From Achaetomiella virescens (Eukaryota; Ascomycota; Sordariomycetes; Sordariales; Chaetomiaceae): 64,000 bases of DNA. The stretch covers positions 269,051-333,050 of the forward strand of contig JARNGD010000013.1 in the NCBI GenBank assembly GCA_031001845.1, read 5' to 3'. How positions within the stretch are numbered: position 1 is the first letter of the stretch; each line of letters begins with the position of its first letter. The position numbers were made by a program, and so were the translations under genes. Positions 37,207 through 48,693 of this stretch are shown here, in pieces. Below the pieces are notes generated by a model that saw only the letters and a program-made list of their open reading frames with translations, did not search any database and was not told the DNA's origin.

Positions 37207-38302
37207 AGGATTTTCGGCTGACACCACGGGGAAGCCGGGCAAGTTTGCGTTCAATTTCTTCGGCAATGCATGGCTTCTGGTCCGTATATCATCTCCTTGA
37301 TCTTTCCCGCTCTGGACATGGGCAAGACACGACACGACATCGGGTTTTTCCACGGCGTTCTCGGTTCTGGCTCGTATCATGATTGGGCTCACGTTTACAC
37401 TTGTCTGGACAACACGATGAAATGGAAAAGAAATCATGTCTTCTCCTGGGCAAGCATCCTTTTCTTCTCTTCTTGGGACGGGCAGGACACTGGTCAAGAG
37501 GGAACATATCTCGGCCGTGGTTGCATCTCTAGGCATTTTCTTAGGTTACTTCTTCATCCCCCTCTTTTTCCTCCTTCTCTCATATCATTGCCTCCCGACC
37601 TAGACGCTATTTGGAAACGAGCAACTTTTCAAGAGATACCCCCCCTTGTACGGAAACAGACATTTCGGAGATGGTTGTCGAGGCCCCTGCGGGTGCTTTC
37701 TTACTGGGCAGGTTTTCAGCACACCGGGCTCGGCGGGTTTGTTGAGAGGCAATGAAATGCCAGGTGGGCACGAGTGGAAGGGCACGAGAGGCCAGATCGC
37801 GGAAGGAGACAAGATATTTCTCACGACAGGGAAGGGTGCGGTGTAGTTGAGAAATCTTCAGGCTGGTGGACGATGGTGTGGTACGGGCGATGTATGGGAG
37901 GGAAATACATCACTGTTCCGACTTGCCGTCACTCACTTCCCTTGCGCTTGCTGTGGAGTTGATGCTGAGGTTGCTTTCGAGCGGTCTTACTCCAGGTAGG
38001 GTAAAAGGAATCTGGGAACACAGCCGAAGCAATCATCCTTCCCTATGTCAAGCCGTGGACTTGCTCACCGCCCCTAAATGTCTGGAACTCAACGAACTTA
38101 ATCAACCTCGCCTTGGGCGTAGTGGATCAGGGCAGCACTCGCGACCCGTTGCCTCGAGAACCCCGCTCCAGTCCACGTGGAACCGAACAGAAGCCGCCTC
38201 CACCATCACGGATACCACTGTGGAGTCTTATGTCCCCATCTCCACACCAGCCTCCCGAGCTTCACTCACAAGCGGCATCTCGGCATCCCGTAGCAACAAC
38301 TC
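37207..38302. other. Intergenic region
   Basis: This is the 3' flank of the GIS2-like gene. T- and C-rich tracts occur near 37550-37590 and 37639-37646. No gene is recognised before the tRNA. Confidence 0.4.
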
Positions 38303-38384
38303 GCCTGATTAGCACAGGGGTAATGCGTTGCACTCGTATCTGCTAGAAATGCAAAGATCACTGGTTCGATTCCAGTATCAGGCA
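38303..38384 (+). tRNA. tRNA-Thr (anticodon CGT) with 10-nt intron
   Basis: The acceptor stem GCCTGAT pairs with ATCAGGC, discriminator A. The anticodon arm is TTGCA-CT-CGT-A, then a 10-nt intron (TCTGCTAGAA), then A-TGCAA. The intron sits one base 3' of the anticodon, the canonical position for eukaryotic tRNA introns. The T arm is ACTGG-TTCGATT-CCAGT. Mature length is 72 nt. Confidence 0.88.
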
Positions 38385-38697
38385 AATCAACCTGATATAC
38401 CTCGAGTTCCTGGACAACTCAGTTGTCTTCTCTTTTGCTTCTTTGTCTGGCAGGCAGGAGCTTGGAGCTCTCTTTTTCCGGTTCAGACGTGACTTCAGGA
38501 CAAGTCAACAGGTCTTGAGGACCCGTCATCCAGGCTCTTGTCATCCCGGGAAGCTAGATATCGACAACAATTTTGCTTTCGTCTACCGCTGAAGAAAGGA
38601 GAGACGCTTAGAACGCCATCCCAAGCCACACACGGCATTGATCCAGCACGGTACCAAAAACGAACTTCGCCGTCCAACAACCCCTAATCCTTTTATT
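38385..38697. other. Intergenic region
   Basis: A short gap between the tRNA and the 3' end of a minus-strand gene; nothing is recognised. Confidence 0.4.
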
Positions 38698-39609
38698 TCA
38701 ACCCTCGGGTTCGTCTTCCTTCACCTCCCCGTTCTCTTTTGCCCAACCCCGTTCCCATTGCTCACCGGCGACACCTCGCGACTGGGTGTGTCGCGTCGTC
38801 ACAGCCATCGTAGCCGTCGTCGAAGACCCTGATCTCAACGCGCCATCCATCCCCCTTAACCATAACCACCAGCCCAAATTCCACCTTATTCTCCCCAACA
38901 GCGTATCCCTCTCCTTCAAGACGCGGTACATCTCCGCGAAGAACACCCCCACTGACACCCAAGCTGTCACAAAATCCGTGGCCTTTTGCTAATCCCTCTG
39001 CGCGCCGACGTCGTGCCCCCAACGGCCCAAAAAACCGACGCAGCTTGAAGATGACGACAGCCGCCGTCTGCCACGCTGCGTGCCTGATGAGGAGGAGCTG
39101 GGTGACGAGCAATAGGAGGTGGAGCGATAACAGCACCCAGCTGATGCCGTGCCTGAGGAAGTAGCGGCGGATGAGCCTGTGGGTATGCCGTCCTAGGAAC
39201 GCCAGCAGCGGCATCGAAACTGTCCAGACCGGAAAAGAGGGTGGGAATGTGGAGATGAGACGATTGGAGAGGAAGGCGGGGCTGTTATGGAAGAGCGGTA
39301 GAGCCAGGAGAAGCACTTGAGGTAGCTCGAGTCGGAGCTTTTGCGGATGAGTCGGGGGTGACGCATGATGATGGTGGAGAGGGGGAGATCGTATAACTGT
39401 AGATATCCGCCGGGAGAGGGGGGAGGATAGGTGGCTGCGGGTGAGAGTTCAAAGGATGGAAGAACGATACGGATGTTCGGGGACTTGACAGTCAATATCA
39501 AATTATCTCCATCTCTGGCACACGAGTCAAGCATGAGATGTGCAACTGAAGGTGGCGAGTTGTTTAGGCGGCTGGTAAGGAAGGCGCTCTCTCTCACGCA
39601 AGGATTCAC
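38698..39609 (-). CDS. Hypothetical membrane protein
   Basis: I do not recognise a named family. The N-terminal part (39350-39609) reads as a soluble strand-rich segment (NLILTVKSPNIRIVLPSFEL, YLQLYDLPLSTIIMRHPRLI). After a frame break near 39330 come hydrophobic helices, notably ISWVLLSLHLLLLVTQLLLI (about 39085-39145), and a basic loop (LGARRRRAEGLAKGHG). A second break near 38985 leads to a conserved-looking C-terminal stretch, AWVSVGVFFAEMYRVLKERD then IRWNLGWWLWLRGM, ending near 38698. The start is uncertain: 39609, or the in-frame ATG just downstream that gives MLDSCARDGDNL. The pattern suggests a multi-pass membrane protein of about 290 residues. Confidence 0.5.
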
Positions 39610-40210
39610 GGAAGCTGATAGGAATTGCTAAGGGAGGACTAGGAGCAGTGCATTCATAATGTATTGCTACTGTAGTAATTGACTACACTCTAACGGGGTG
39701 CATGAACTCACAATGGCCGAAACTTCTGGAGTGCTGATCCAAGGGTTCATGCGGTTATAGTGGTTATAACACATACACAGTATCCATGACAACGGAACCA
39801 CCCATCCATCGGAAGGAAGCCGTACATGCGGGACCTTGCGATTGCTCAAAACCTCTGGTCTGGAAGTACAGGTGCAACCCCCGCATGACCAACTGCCACC
39901 TGCCCCTTACATCCGCCTGGGCAGCCCAGAACGGTAATTTGGTTCGACGGGAGCGAGAATTTTTTTTTTTGTCACACCGAAGGATTGGCATTAGAGTAAC
40001 TGACGATTCCGTGTCACCGTCAATCCCGTGGCAGCGTTGGATGAGAGCCAACCCCATATAGTACTGAACGGACCTTCGTCTCACTCGCTCTCCACTTTCC
40101 CAACTTCGACATCATCGCGTCCAGGACGGCACGAGGCATCATCCATAACTGGAATTGAATCAACCATATCGAATAGATAATAGACCTATAACTTGCAACC
40201 TACGGCCATC
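39610..40210. promoter_or_regulatory. Divergent promoter region upstream of GH125 gene
   Basis: A TATA-like CATATAGTAC lies at about 40054-40063, followed by a CT-rich stretch (CTTCGTCTCACTCGCTCTCC), about 150 bp before the GH125 start, as in many fungal promoters. A T run is at 39960-39970. Element identity is inferred from position only. Confidence 0.35.
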
Positions 40211-41855
40211 ATGATCATGAAGACGACCAGCGTCCAGCTCCTCCTCGCAGGCCTATTAGCCGATGTCGCCTCGTCTCAGTCCTGCCCAGACTACTCGTCT
40301 TACTCACAAACCCGCCATGAGCCGTTCTCCCCGGGCAAATATGCTCTCCCATACCAACGACCGGCCCCAGCTTGTCGTACCTTTAACTCATCCACACTCG
40401 AGACCCTCCTCGCCAACATGACTTCGGTCATTGGCGACCCGGACTTGTACCGCCTCTTCGAGAACACGTACCCCAACACCCTCGACCGGCCATTCGCTGG
40501 CGCGGCCATGCCGCCAACAACTCTGCCGAAGAACTCACCTTCATCATCACGGGCGACATCGACGCCATGTGGCTGCGCGATTCCGCCAATCAGCTCCAGT
40601 CCTACCTCCCGATCCTCGAGCCCGACGGTGCCCTCAATAACACCGACTCCATCGCCAGCCTCTACCGCGGCGTCATCAACCTTCAGTCGCGCTACCTCCT
40701 CACGTCGCCCTACTGCAACTCCTTCCAGCCGCCTCCCGAAAGCGGCATCCCTCCTTCCAAAAACTCCGCCGCGACATCAGACTCAGTCTTCCCCCGCTAC
40801 GACCCAAACTCCGTCTTTGAATGCAAATTCGAGCTCGACTCCCTCGCCGCCTTCCTGCAGATCTCCACAGACTACTACGAAGCCACCCACGACGCATCCT
40901 TTTTCGCCGGCTTCCAGTGGCTGCCGCGCTGCAGGCCGTCCTGGCCACGGCCAAGGCCATGCAGACACCCACTACGCCCCCGACGGGTCTGTCCAGGCCA
41001 GCCCCTACCGGTTCACGAGGCAGCAGACCGCCCGGCAGACGGAGACGCTGGCCAACGACGGGCTGGGGAGTCCTGTTAGGGCGGGGACGGGGTTGATCAG
41101 GAGTGCGTTCCGGCCGAGCGACGACGCGACCATGTTTCAGTTTTTGATTCCGGCGAACATGATGTTTGCTAGGTATCTGGAGAGCGCGAGTCTGATTGTG
41201 GCCAAGCTGGGGCAGAAGGCCCCCAGGGGGTTGGCGGAGGAGATGGCGATGTTTTCGAACGAGCTCAGGCAAGCGATCACGAAGTATGGGATTGTGCCTG
41301 TTACGACGGGAAGCGGGAATGGGACGGCGGTGGAAACGGTGTATGCGTACGAGGTGGACGGATTCGGGTCTGCGGCGTTGATGGATGATGCGAATATCCC
41401 CTCGCTCCTGGCTGCGCCGGTGTTTGGGTATCTGGCGAATAGGGATCCGGTGTATCAAAGAACGAGGACGAGGTTGTTGAGCGAGGAGGGGAATCCGTAC
41501 TTCATGAAGGGGTCGGTGATCAATGGGATTGGGGGGCCGCACGCCGGACCAGGGATGGCGTGGCCGATGGCTAGTATTGTGAGGATACTGACCTCGGATG
41601 ATGACGGGGAGATCGTGAGGGTGTTAAGGGAGATTGTGGGCAGTACGGGTGGACTGGGATTGATGCATGAGAGCGTCAACTCGAATAATGCGAGCCAGTG
41701 GACGAGGCAGTGGTGAGTTCTTTCTCCAAACATGACACACAAGTTCGGGTGGATGCTGACAGAACAGGTTCTCGTGGGCTAACGGGTTGTTCGGCCAGAT
41801 GATTCTTGACCTGCGCTTCCGGAAGCCGCAGCTCCTACAGCAGAGTTTCCAGTAG
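40211..41855 (+). CDS. GH125 exo-alpha-1,6-mannosidase, secreted
   Basis: The start at 40211 gives a signal peptide (MIMKTTSVQLLLAGLLADVA). The family motif GDIDAMWLRDSANQ lies at 40551-40593, with conserved FECKFELDSLAAFLQ (40815-40860), RSAFRPSDDATMFQFLIPAN (41100-41160) and YAYEVDGFGSAALMDDANIP (41341-41400). GLMHESVNSNNASQWTRQW is followed by a clean intron (41713-41767), then FSWANGLFGQMILDLRFRKP and the stop at 41853-41855. GH125 enzymes remove terminal alpha-1,6-mannose, for example from fungal mannan or N-glycans, with inversion. About 510 residues matches the family. The frame breaks near 40490 (one base lost in GACCGGCCATT) and in 40925-40975; all motifs survive. Confidence 0.88.
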
Positions 41856-42321
41856 TGTCCACATCAAGTAAATTTAATTAGAAGTCATTATCACCGAAAG
41901 GCACCGCTGCACGGAACAACTCTGGTGGCCCCTTGTTGGTGGCTCGGTCTTGATTCCCCAGTCTCATCTATCTAGCAGCCTCTATCGTCTATCCGATAAT
42001 ATACCCAGTCTAGGTATGAAGGAGTGCCTGTTCCCGTTTTTGGGTAATGCCCAAGCCCAGTTGCATGCCAGCAACGAATTCCGAGCCTGTGTACGGACCC
42101 ATCCTAAGCCAAAAGAATGCTGTAAAAAGAAGCTGAAGCGGAGAACTATGTACAAACGAAGACAAAAGCAAAGAATGGTAATACGCAGTGGTATCAATAA
42201 AGGTGGTCGTTCAAAGTCGTCGTCGCTCAAGTCAGCAGCAGAAAACAGATCACTCACCCCCGAGTCTTCCCCCTCTGATGATGGCCTTTAGGCCACCGCC
42301 AGAAAAGGGTCCTCCCTCACC
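41856..42321. other. Intergenic, tail-to-tail
   Basis: This lies between the GH125 stop (+) and the HAD hydrolase stop (-). No gene is recognised. Confidence 0.4.
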
Positions 42322-43766
42322 TCAAAATCCGGAGTCCTCCCCTCCCAACGCCTTCAACGCAGCATCATCAGCGGCAGCATCCTCCCACCGGTATCCTTCC
42401 TCGACCCTCTCCTCGCCATCTCCCTCCTGATCCCATGGTTGACCGCATCAGCACGGTATCAACCAGCTTCCGCGGCTTATACTTGGGTTCCGTCCCCGCC
42501 TGATACACCCCAGTCTTGACCAGATGCTATACCACTCGTTCTTGGCAATTCTCGTTCATGGCATTCGTGCCCCTGATATCGCTCTCGGGGGTGTCGCCCA
42601 AAGTACACCGTCTGAGGCGGCTCGCTCTCGCCAGCCCGTGCTGGGTCGCCCGCCATTGCTGCAGCAGCCTTGTGGCAAATTCAAACGTCGACACCTGCGG
42701 CTTGCCGAAGGCATGGTCTTGAGCTTCTTCCCGCCGGTGGTGTCCTCGAAGACCGTCTCGACGATGCGGCGCAGTGCGCCCATGCCCAGGCGGGCGTGCT
42801 CGTGCGCGGCCGACCACAGCACGTCGTTGTGGCTGAAGTAGATGGGCGGGCCCTCGTCGAAGGTGGTGGAGCGCGTCTCGAGGCGGCCACCTTTGGATTG
42901 GGCGATGTCGAGGATGATTTGCAGGTCCGAGGCCCAGTCGCGGCTGTCGGCGAAGACGAAGACGGCTTCGATGACGATGTCGGAGAGCTTGCCGCCGCGG
43001 GCGAGCAGGTCGCGCGAGTTGGCGTATTCCGTCTCGGTGAGCTTGCGGAAGGGGCCGTGGCCGCGTTGGCTTTGAGGATATCGCCAGGTGTGATGACGTC
43101 GCGGAAGCCGTAAGACTCGGCGACCTCGCGGCACTTCTCGCCTTCGCCGCCGACGACGAGTACGGTGTTGTACCGGTCGGCGAACTCGCGCATTGGGGTG
43201 TGGCGCAGATGAACTGTCCTGGTGAGACCTCAATTTCAAGCTGTTGGGAGAGGTCGCGGCAGCGCTCCGTTTCGAACTTGCCACCGCCATTGGTGAGGAA
43301 GATGTAGGGACTGAGAGAGTATTGTCGTTAGTATCAGGCGGTTGCCGAGAACGGAGAGCAGACCACTTACACTTTGATGCCCACTCATTCTCTCCGTTGA
43401 GTACCCTCATGGCCTCGATCGCCTCAGGGATCGGCTCCCACCGCGGATGAGGACGCCGTCGATGTCAAAGGCAAAGGCGAAGTTGTCCGCCACGTCAGGG
43501 TCGGGCAGCAGGGGTGATGGGAGCTGTGATGGGCGTGGGGGGCTCAGGGGTGACTCGGTGTCGGCCGGGGAGCAGGGGACAGACTCGTCGGTGGCCCAGC
43601 TGGACGACGACAGCGCCGGCGAGAGGACGTCCTCCTCCTCGCCCGGCTCCTGCACGCCGAGCTCGTCGAGCTTGCTGCGGGCGGCGTCGAAAGCCTCGGC
43701 GAAGCTGCTGCTGGACAGCTGCCGCGGGCACATGGAGGGCCGCTGGGGGACCGGGAGCGTAGACAT
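42322..43766 (-). CDS. HAD-superfamily hydrolase, CECR5/HDHD5 type (IIA)
   Basis: A Ser/Pro-rich N-terminus of about 90 residues precedes HAD motif I, FAFDIDGVLIRGG (about 43440-43480, nucleophile DxD). Motif II is IFLTNGGGKFETERC (about 43250-43290) just after an intron. A C2-type cap region follows (REFADRYNTVLVVGGEGEKC; VFVFADSRDWASDLQIILD; GPPIYFSHNDVLWSAAHEHA). Motif IV, VGDTPESDIRGTNAM, lies near 42560. The tail reads in the last frame as WEDAAADDAALKALGGEDSG, stop at 42322-42324. This matches fungal CECR5-like proteins (yeast YKR070W), predicted phosphatases thought to be mitochondrial; the substrate is unknown. Frame breaks lie near 43440, 43060-43080, 42710-42730, 42600, 42430 and 42395. 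A TATA-like CTATATAA lies upstream. Confidence 0.85.
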
Positions 43767-43947
43767 GGTGATAGCGTGTGGCTGGATATCAAAATCGAGA
43801 TAAGGAATGACTGTGCCTTTAACGACCGAGCAGAGGCAGGAGGGATGATTCCACTTGGGTGCACATCAGATTCTCGGCGACAACTGGGGGGATGTGCTGG
43901 GCTGAGCTATTCCGAACGTGGTTGACTGAGGGTCCGGGACCGTCCCT

Positions 43948-43955
43948 TATATAGA
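43948..43955 (-). promoter_or_regulatory. TATA-like box of HAD hydrolase gene
   Basis: The minus strand reads CTATATAAGG about 185 bp upstream of the start codon at 43766, a canonical match at a plausible distance for a fungal promoter. Confidence 0.4.
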
Positions 43956-45880
43956 CGGAAGCCGTCTAAACACGCCCATCCCGACAACAACAGAGTAACA
44001 CATGGAGGTGGATCGCCAGTGTGCAATCAGATCGCGTCAATCGCAACACGAAACAGGGTCTCAGGGTCTTAAGGGGGGGGGCGGTGGATACATGGGAGGC
44101 GCGGGGCAAGGGAGCAGGCAGCCAGGATGGCCGTTTCATCATTCAATCCCTCGCTCCGGCGGTGCTGGGAAAACTGGGGATGGCGGTTTGGGAGCATCAT
44201 ATCGAAGGTGTGGGAACCGCGGTCGAATCTAACTACAATCCAACCTTCCACAACACCACTTGCCCCAGTCCTCGCCAGGGAAAAGGGTCCCAGGACTGTG
44301 CCTAGTGCTGCTCCATAAGCATACCACCGTGGGGTGAGGTTTACGGCGCTTGGCTCCCAAGGGTCTAAGGGGTTGGGGGCTGACGGTGAGCTGAGCGAGG
44401 CCAAGACGGATAGGGCGGCGAGGGAGGCTCAAGAAGAGACATTTGAATCGCCAGATATTCACCGTGCCAGCAAGCGGACACAGTGAAGATATCCGACGAA
44501 CGTGGCCGGGAGGCAAACCCTTGAGGCGGACCGAAGGTGAAGATCAGGGACATGGAACGAATTGGATAGTCTAACGTGTCTGATTCTGCTGACCGTACAA
44601 AGTGGTAAACAAATCCTAGACCCAATGACGGTGAGCGGCGGACAAAATTTGCAAGCCACTGCCAAGGACCAGATCTCACCGCAGCCCTTTTCCACGGCAG
44701 CACAGTGTGCCGATGCTGCGCACCACCGAAGACCCTACGTCAGGAACCGTCCGGCAAACACGGCGTGGCTTCTGACCGCCAAGTCGCGGGTCGGACGCAC
44801 CGCCGATCGCATGACGTCAAGATAGGTCTCGGGTGGACATGCCCTTCGGCCGGGGTGGGTCCCGGCGCCCCTGAGAGCGACGATAAAGGCGCGATAGCCA
44901 GGAGACGGATCCACTGCACCAGCAACAAGCACCAAGAACAGGGCGATTGCCGAAGATCTTGGCCCGTAACATTCCGTGCCTGGCCCATTCCGTGTCGGCT
45001 TCCCGGCCTTGCACCGTGCCCATCTCGTCCCACCGCCAAGCACGTCGAAGTGCCGCATGCAGGGACTCGACGCCGCTATTGGGGGGCTGTAGTCGGCTCT
45101 CGCAAACTGATGGGGCCCGATCCTGCCTGGAGTTGAAATGTGTGGGCGCCGTGAATCACCACTCGTCCACGGCATGTGAAGGAGCGATACCCTGAGGCCT
45201 CCGGAGCGGGGATTTCGACTTTTCTGTCTGATACGCCTACGTCGGGTATGCGAGATGGCGTTGATCTGGTCGATCACGTTGTGGAACGTCAAGCCCGTTG
45301 AAAGTCAGTCCGTGGAACGTTGTCTGCTCAAGATAGGGCTCGGCCCAGCCAAGGCAGCGTGCAATTGTCTGTCGTTCAATGCTGCGCTCCTCGTCATCAG
45401 CACCAAGTCGAGGACGGTGATGAGAGCGGAGCCAGCCGACGAGAGCCGGTGTGCCATGAGTGCCTAGGTTGGCGGAGCTTATTCGTCTCATCAGCCTGCG
45501 CAGGAGCATGCAATGCAATGATTTGAGACGATGTGCCGCACGACGACCGGGTGGAGTTTTTGTAGAATATCGGACGATTGCTCTGTACTGCTGAAACAGA
45601 TCGACCTGCTGCGCCAGTCCTATCCTGCTTCTCCGCGCTGTTTGGCGGGGATGAGCCAGGGACCGAGGGTTGTCAATGGTGACGGATGCCGGCGATACCC
45701 TCATCGTTAATGAGATGCTCATGCCTGCCGGCAACAACACTGCATAATCATCCCAACTGGCACAACCCCCCCGCACTCCGTCCTCAAGGCCCTTCCCTGA
45801 ACGCTCTCAAGAGGGTCACGAAATCTGGATCTAGCAAAGAGAGGTGGAACCATCTTCCCAGATCCCAGGCAGCAATCCTC
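43956..45880. other. Intergenic region with long but unsupported open frames
   Basis: Open frames of 100-185 codons occur on both strands (for example 44735-45292 and 45237-45776, both minus) but are Arg/Pro-rich, overlap each other and show no domain or splice structure. I see no supportable gene here. Confidence 0.4.
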
Positions 45881-46656
45881 TCATCGGCCCCGTTCCCTCC
45901 TGCACATTGCGAAGCCTCCCCATGGGGAAGTAGCCACCCAGCCGGCGTGGTCGACCGCCTCCTGCCGCTTTTCCCGGTCGGCGAGGGCCTCCTCGGCGCT
46001 CATATCCCAGAAGGTCGGGACCTCTGCCCTGTCAACACGCAGCCAGCCTTTCCAGTCGGCTGTGACGGCGACCTGGGCGGAGGCCGCGGCGGAGACGCTT
46101 CCAGCCGGGTTCAGGCCCCCTCCGACAACCACGTGCCCCACCATTCCCGGCCGCGGCTCCGGTGCGATCCGTAGAGCATGTAATTTTCGATGGATGCGAC
46201 GCAGTCGGCGATGTGGGCGAGGCTGCCGCGGCCTGGGCGTATGATGTGGACGTGGTCGAGATCCGCACGCTGGACACTTGCTCTGCCTTCGACCGGCTCT
46301 GTTGAGAGAAGCCGCAGCGGGTCGAAACGCCCTTCAAAATCTACAATGGCCACAGCCTTCTCGTGCGGAGACATGATCAGGGTGGCCACCAGGACGTAGA
46401 GCAGTTCGTGGTGGCGGCCAGTGACAGCCAACAGGGCAGACTGTGTTGCTCGGAAATGGCGATGGACAAGGTCGTTGAGAGGCCCAATTGGAAATATTTT
46501 CAGCCGTGTGCTTGTCGTCGTTGCGTTGCCGGTGTTGTTATCGTCCGTGTCGCTGGTGACACTCGCAAAGCTGGCGCGGAGGGAAGCGAGGACCTGGATT
46601 GAAGACGTCAATCTTTCTGCCATGCCGAACTTCAACCTTTCAACATCAAGCCACAA
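45881..46656 (-). CDS. XRCC2-like RecA/RAD51-fold protein (DNA repair paralogue)
   Basis: The visible coding sequence has a RAD51-paralogue layout most like XRCC2. A P-loop-equivalent segment reads AVTGRHHELLYVLVATLIM (about 46375-46435). Human XRCC2 has GPEGTGKTEMLYHLTARCI there, so the LLY...A pattern is kept but the GKT is absent. A Walker-B-like strand AIVDFEGRFDPLRLL follows, then VHIIRPGRGSLAHIADCV and YGSHRSRGREWWGT. After a frame break near 46120-46145, VVVGGGLNPAGSVSAAASAQ continues to the C-terminus, TFWDMSAEEALADREKRQE and SPWGGF. XRCC2 acts in homologous recombination with other RAD51 paralogues. An upstream coding segment (about 46690-46800, RVLGEIEETTLDEV) probably belongs to the same gene, so the true start is likely upstream of 46656. 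The XRCC2 assignment is from remembered pattern, so moderate. Confidence 0.5.
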
Positions 46657-47504
46657 ATTCAGTTGCCGATCTCGAGCTGTTTTAGCCAGCCACGTACCTC
46701 GTCCAAAGTCGTCTCCTCAATCTCACCGAGCACGCGGGACCAACGCTCGCGGGCGCGGCACTGCGCATCGTCTGCATCCCTCCCAGCTTTTCTTGCGTCA
46801 CGAACAGCACAGCCAGATGGCGCCGCCGTGCCCCGCGTTCCGGCACGAAAGCTGCCCGCCGTGGCTCAAATCGGCGTCGACGGAAAAGTGCGAAAGACGG
46901 AAGACGGCGGACGAATTGATTTGGCGCGAGACTGCGAGCTGCTGGGGCTGTTGCAGTACGAGTGTGTCGTGTCGCACCCCGAGATCGCGAACAGTCCCGT
47001 AAGGTGCTGGCCCGTCCAGCGATTGTTTCGGAGGTGAGCTTGGATCCCTAGCCCATTTTTGCTGTTCTCTGGACCAGCATCTGGCTGTGACAGTGCAGCC
47101 CGAGACGTTCTGGGTGGTTCGTGGACGGAGTGCTGATGCAGTTCTTTTTTTTTTTTCAGATGTCAGGACAAAAGGGGCAACTTCACGGCAGAAACCACAG
47201 CCTGGGAAGGAACCGCCACAGAATTGGACCTGGAGGAGCACACCATACAGAGCTCTAAGACAGCGTCCCAGGCTGCCACAAAGAGCAATACTTCCGTCTA
47301 AAACCTTGAAATCTGCCTCTTTTTGACCGAGAATGAGCATGCTGCGTCTTTGTGACAATATCTGAGGTACCTCAAGAAACAGACATGGCTCTGCCCACTG
47401 ACTCAATTGCCGGCCCTGTCTATCCCTATGATACACAAGTGATCCCCAAAACGCTCTCCTCATCCCTCCGTCGTCTCAGGTTATGTACGGCCGTCACTGC
47501 CCAG
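46657..47504. other. Probable 5' exon of XRCC2-like gene and COX VIIa 3' flank
   Basis: 46690-46830 (-) probably encodes the N-terminus of the XRCC2-like protein, with a GTACGT donor near 46700. A T run of 13 lies at about 47146-47158. I see nothing else supportable. Confidence 0.35.
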
Positions 47505-47975
47505 TCATTCCACCGCACTCCGTTCAAGCCCTTGCCTGGCGGCGCGCTCCTCCTCGAGCTTCTTGTAGTAGTTGTCGCGGGCGACGGTGCGCGGGACGTG
47601 GTAGCCGTACCTATGCAGTGTTAGATATCCGCTGTCTTCTCCTGCGGCGTGAAGAGCTCAGGCTTTATCGGTTGTCGTACCAGAAAGCGTTGCCCATGGC
47701 GAAGCCGAGACCTGCCGGCGGTTAGTCCTCCTTCTTCCTGTCCGCCCAATTCCTCTAGGTCCTCTGCTCCGAGGCGCGGAAACTCACCGAGCGCAATGCT
47801 GAGATGTGATGAGGCCCCGGCGGAGCATCTGCAGTTCGTTCCCGTCAGCCCTTGCTCACCCACACACAGCCTCCCTGTCTCTTGCCCGGTGACGCGGGGC
47901 ACCGCCATCTCGCCGCCATTTATTCGATCTCAGCTCGGGAGGATCACGTACGCCAGTAATGGGTGCGATGGCCAT
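47505..47975 (-). CDS. Cytochrome c oxidase subunit VIIa (yeast Cox9-like)
   Basis: A small single-TM subunit of respiratory complex IV in the mitochondrial inner membrane. Four exons (minus strand) can be read: 47952-47975 (MAIAPITG); 47788-47828 (MLRRGLIT then, after a 2-base loss, LSIALG); 47681-47711 (LGFAMGNAFW); 47505-47610 (YGYHVPRTVARDNYYKKLEE, then a short charged tail, stop at 47505-47507). Introns use GTACGT, GTGAGT and GTACGA donors and CTGCAG, GGCAG and GCATAG acceptors; the junctions restore GGT (Gly) and TGG (Trp). The total of about 65 residues fits the family. The coding exons are too short to appear as ordinary open frames. The single break in exon 2 (CG missing from ATCACCGATCTC) is probably an assembly error, as the rest is conserved. 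Confidence 0.85.
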
Positions 47976-47986
47976 TTTTGCGGGTT

Positions 47987-48136
47987 TTATTTGGTGTGAG
48001 CGAGGTGAGCGGAGAGGTCGCGCGGCAGTCGGTAATCGTGGTGCGGTGTTTGACGACATCGAACGGGAGCTTCGCTTCCTAGGATGACCTGATGCCGAAG
48101 CTTAGCTGCACGTGATCTGACGGTTTTGTCCGACAT
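47987..48136 (-). other. 49-codon upstream open reading frame in COX VIIa leader
   Basis: An ATG at 48136 in the context AAAAATGTC opens 49 codons (MSDKTVRSRAAKLRHQVILG...) and stops at 47987-47989, 11 nt before the COX VIIa start. It has no domain. It may act as a translation-regulating uORF, or be chance, or be removed with a leader intron. Confidence 0.3.
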
Positions 48137-48693
48137 TTTTGCAGGATTACGTAATTGAGCCCCGACCTTGGGCAGTGGAGCACTAGAATAAAAGAAGAAA
48201 GATAACAACAAAAAAAAAAAAAAAAAAGAAAGATAAAAGACAAAGGCAAAGGCAGAGGGAAGCAAAGGCAACAAATTGAGACTGTCGGCTAAATCGAAGC
48301 TTTGAAATCTCCAACGCTTGATTTTTTTATCCTTGCTCAGTACTCAGACTAGATCTGCTATTGCAACTGGTCATAAATTGCCAGGTCCCGGATGCTCCGC
48401 GAGTGTCCAGGCGGTTTGACAGCCTGAAACAAGCTCGCTCAAATCTAGCGCGATAGGCAAAAGCATCGGCAGCATGAGAGGAGCATGTATTGACTGCGCT
48501 GAGACAGCAAGTAGGAGTATGGGATGCACCGGGATGGAGCCACACCAGACTGCCAGCCCCATGCCTTCCATCTTGAATGTACATTCATCGACAGCTAACT
48601 CTACTCAGGTACACGAGAGTAACGGAGAGTCATGCCCATCTCCCTACCACCATTCTTCAACGGCACCAATCCTCGTCGATTCCGAAACCCCGA
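48137..48693. other. Intergenic region
   Basis: This contains an A run of about 20 bases (48210-48228), which on the minus strand is a T tract in the COX VIIa promoter or leader. No gene is recognised. Confidence 0.4.

Noticed and set aside
42670..43113. 147-codon plus-strand open frame
   Set aside because: Antisense to the HAD hydrolase, whose motifs on the minus strand are clear.
44735..45776. Minus-strand open frames of 185 and 179 codons
   Set aside because: Arg/Pro-rich composition, overlap with open frames on the other strand, no splice signals or recognisable motifs; expected by chance in GC-rich DNA.
47140..47160. T run as a transposon poly-A tail
   Set aside because: No adjacent element or target-site duplication was seen; similar A/T runs occur at 25694, 39960 and 48210 without associated elements.
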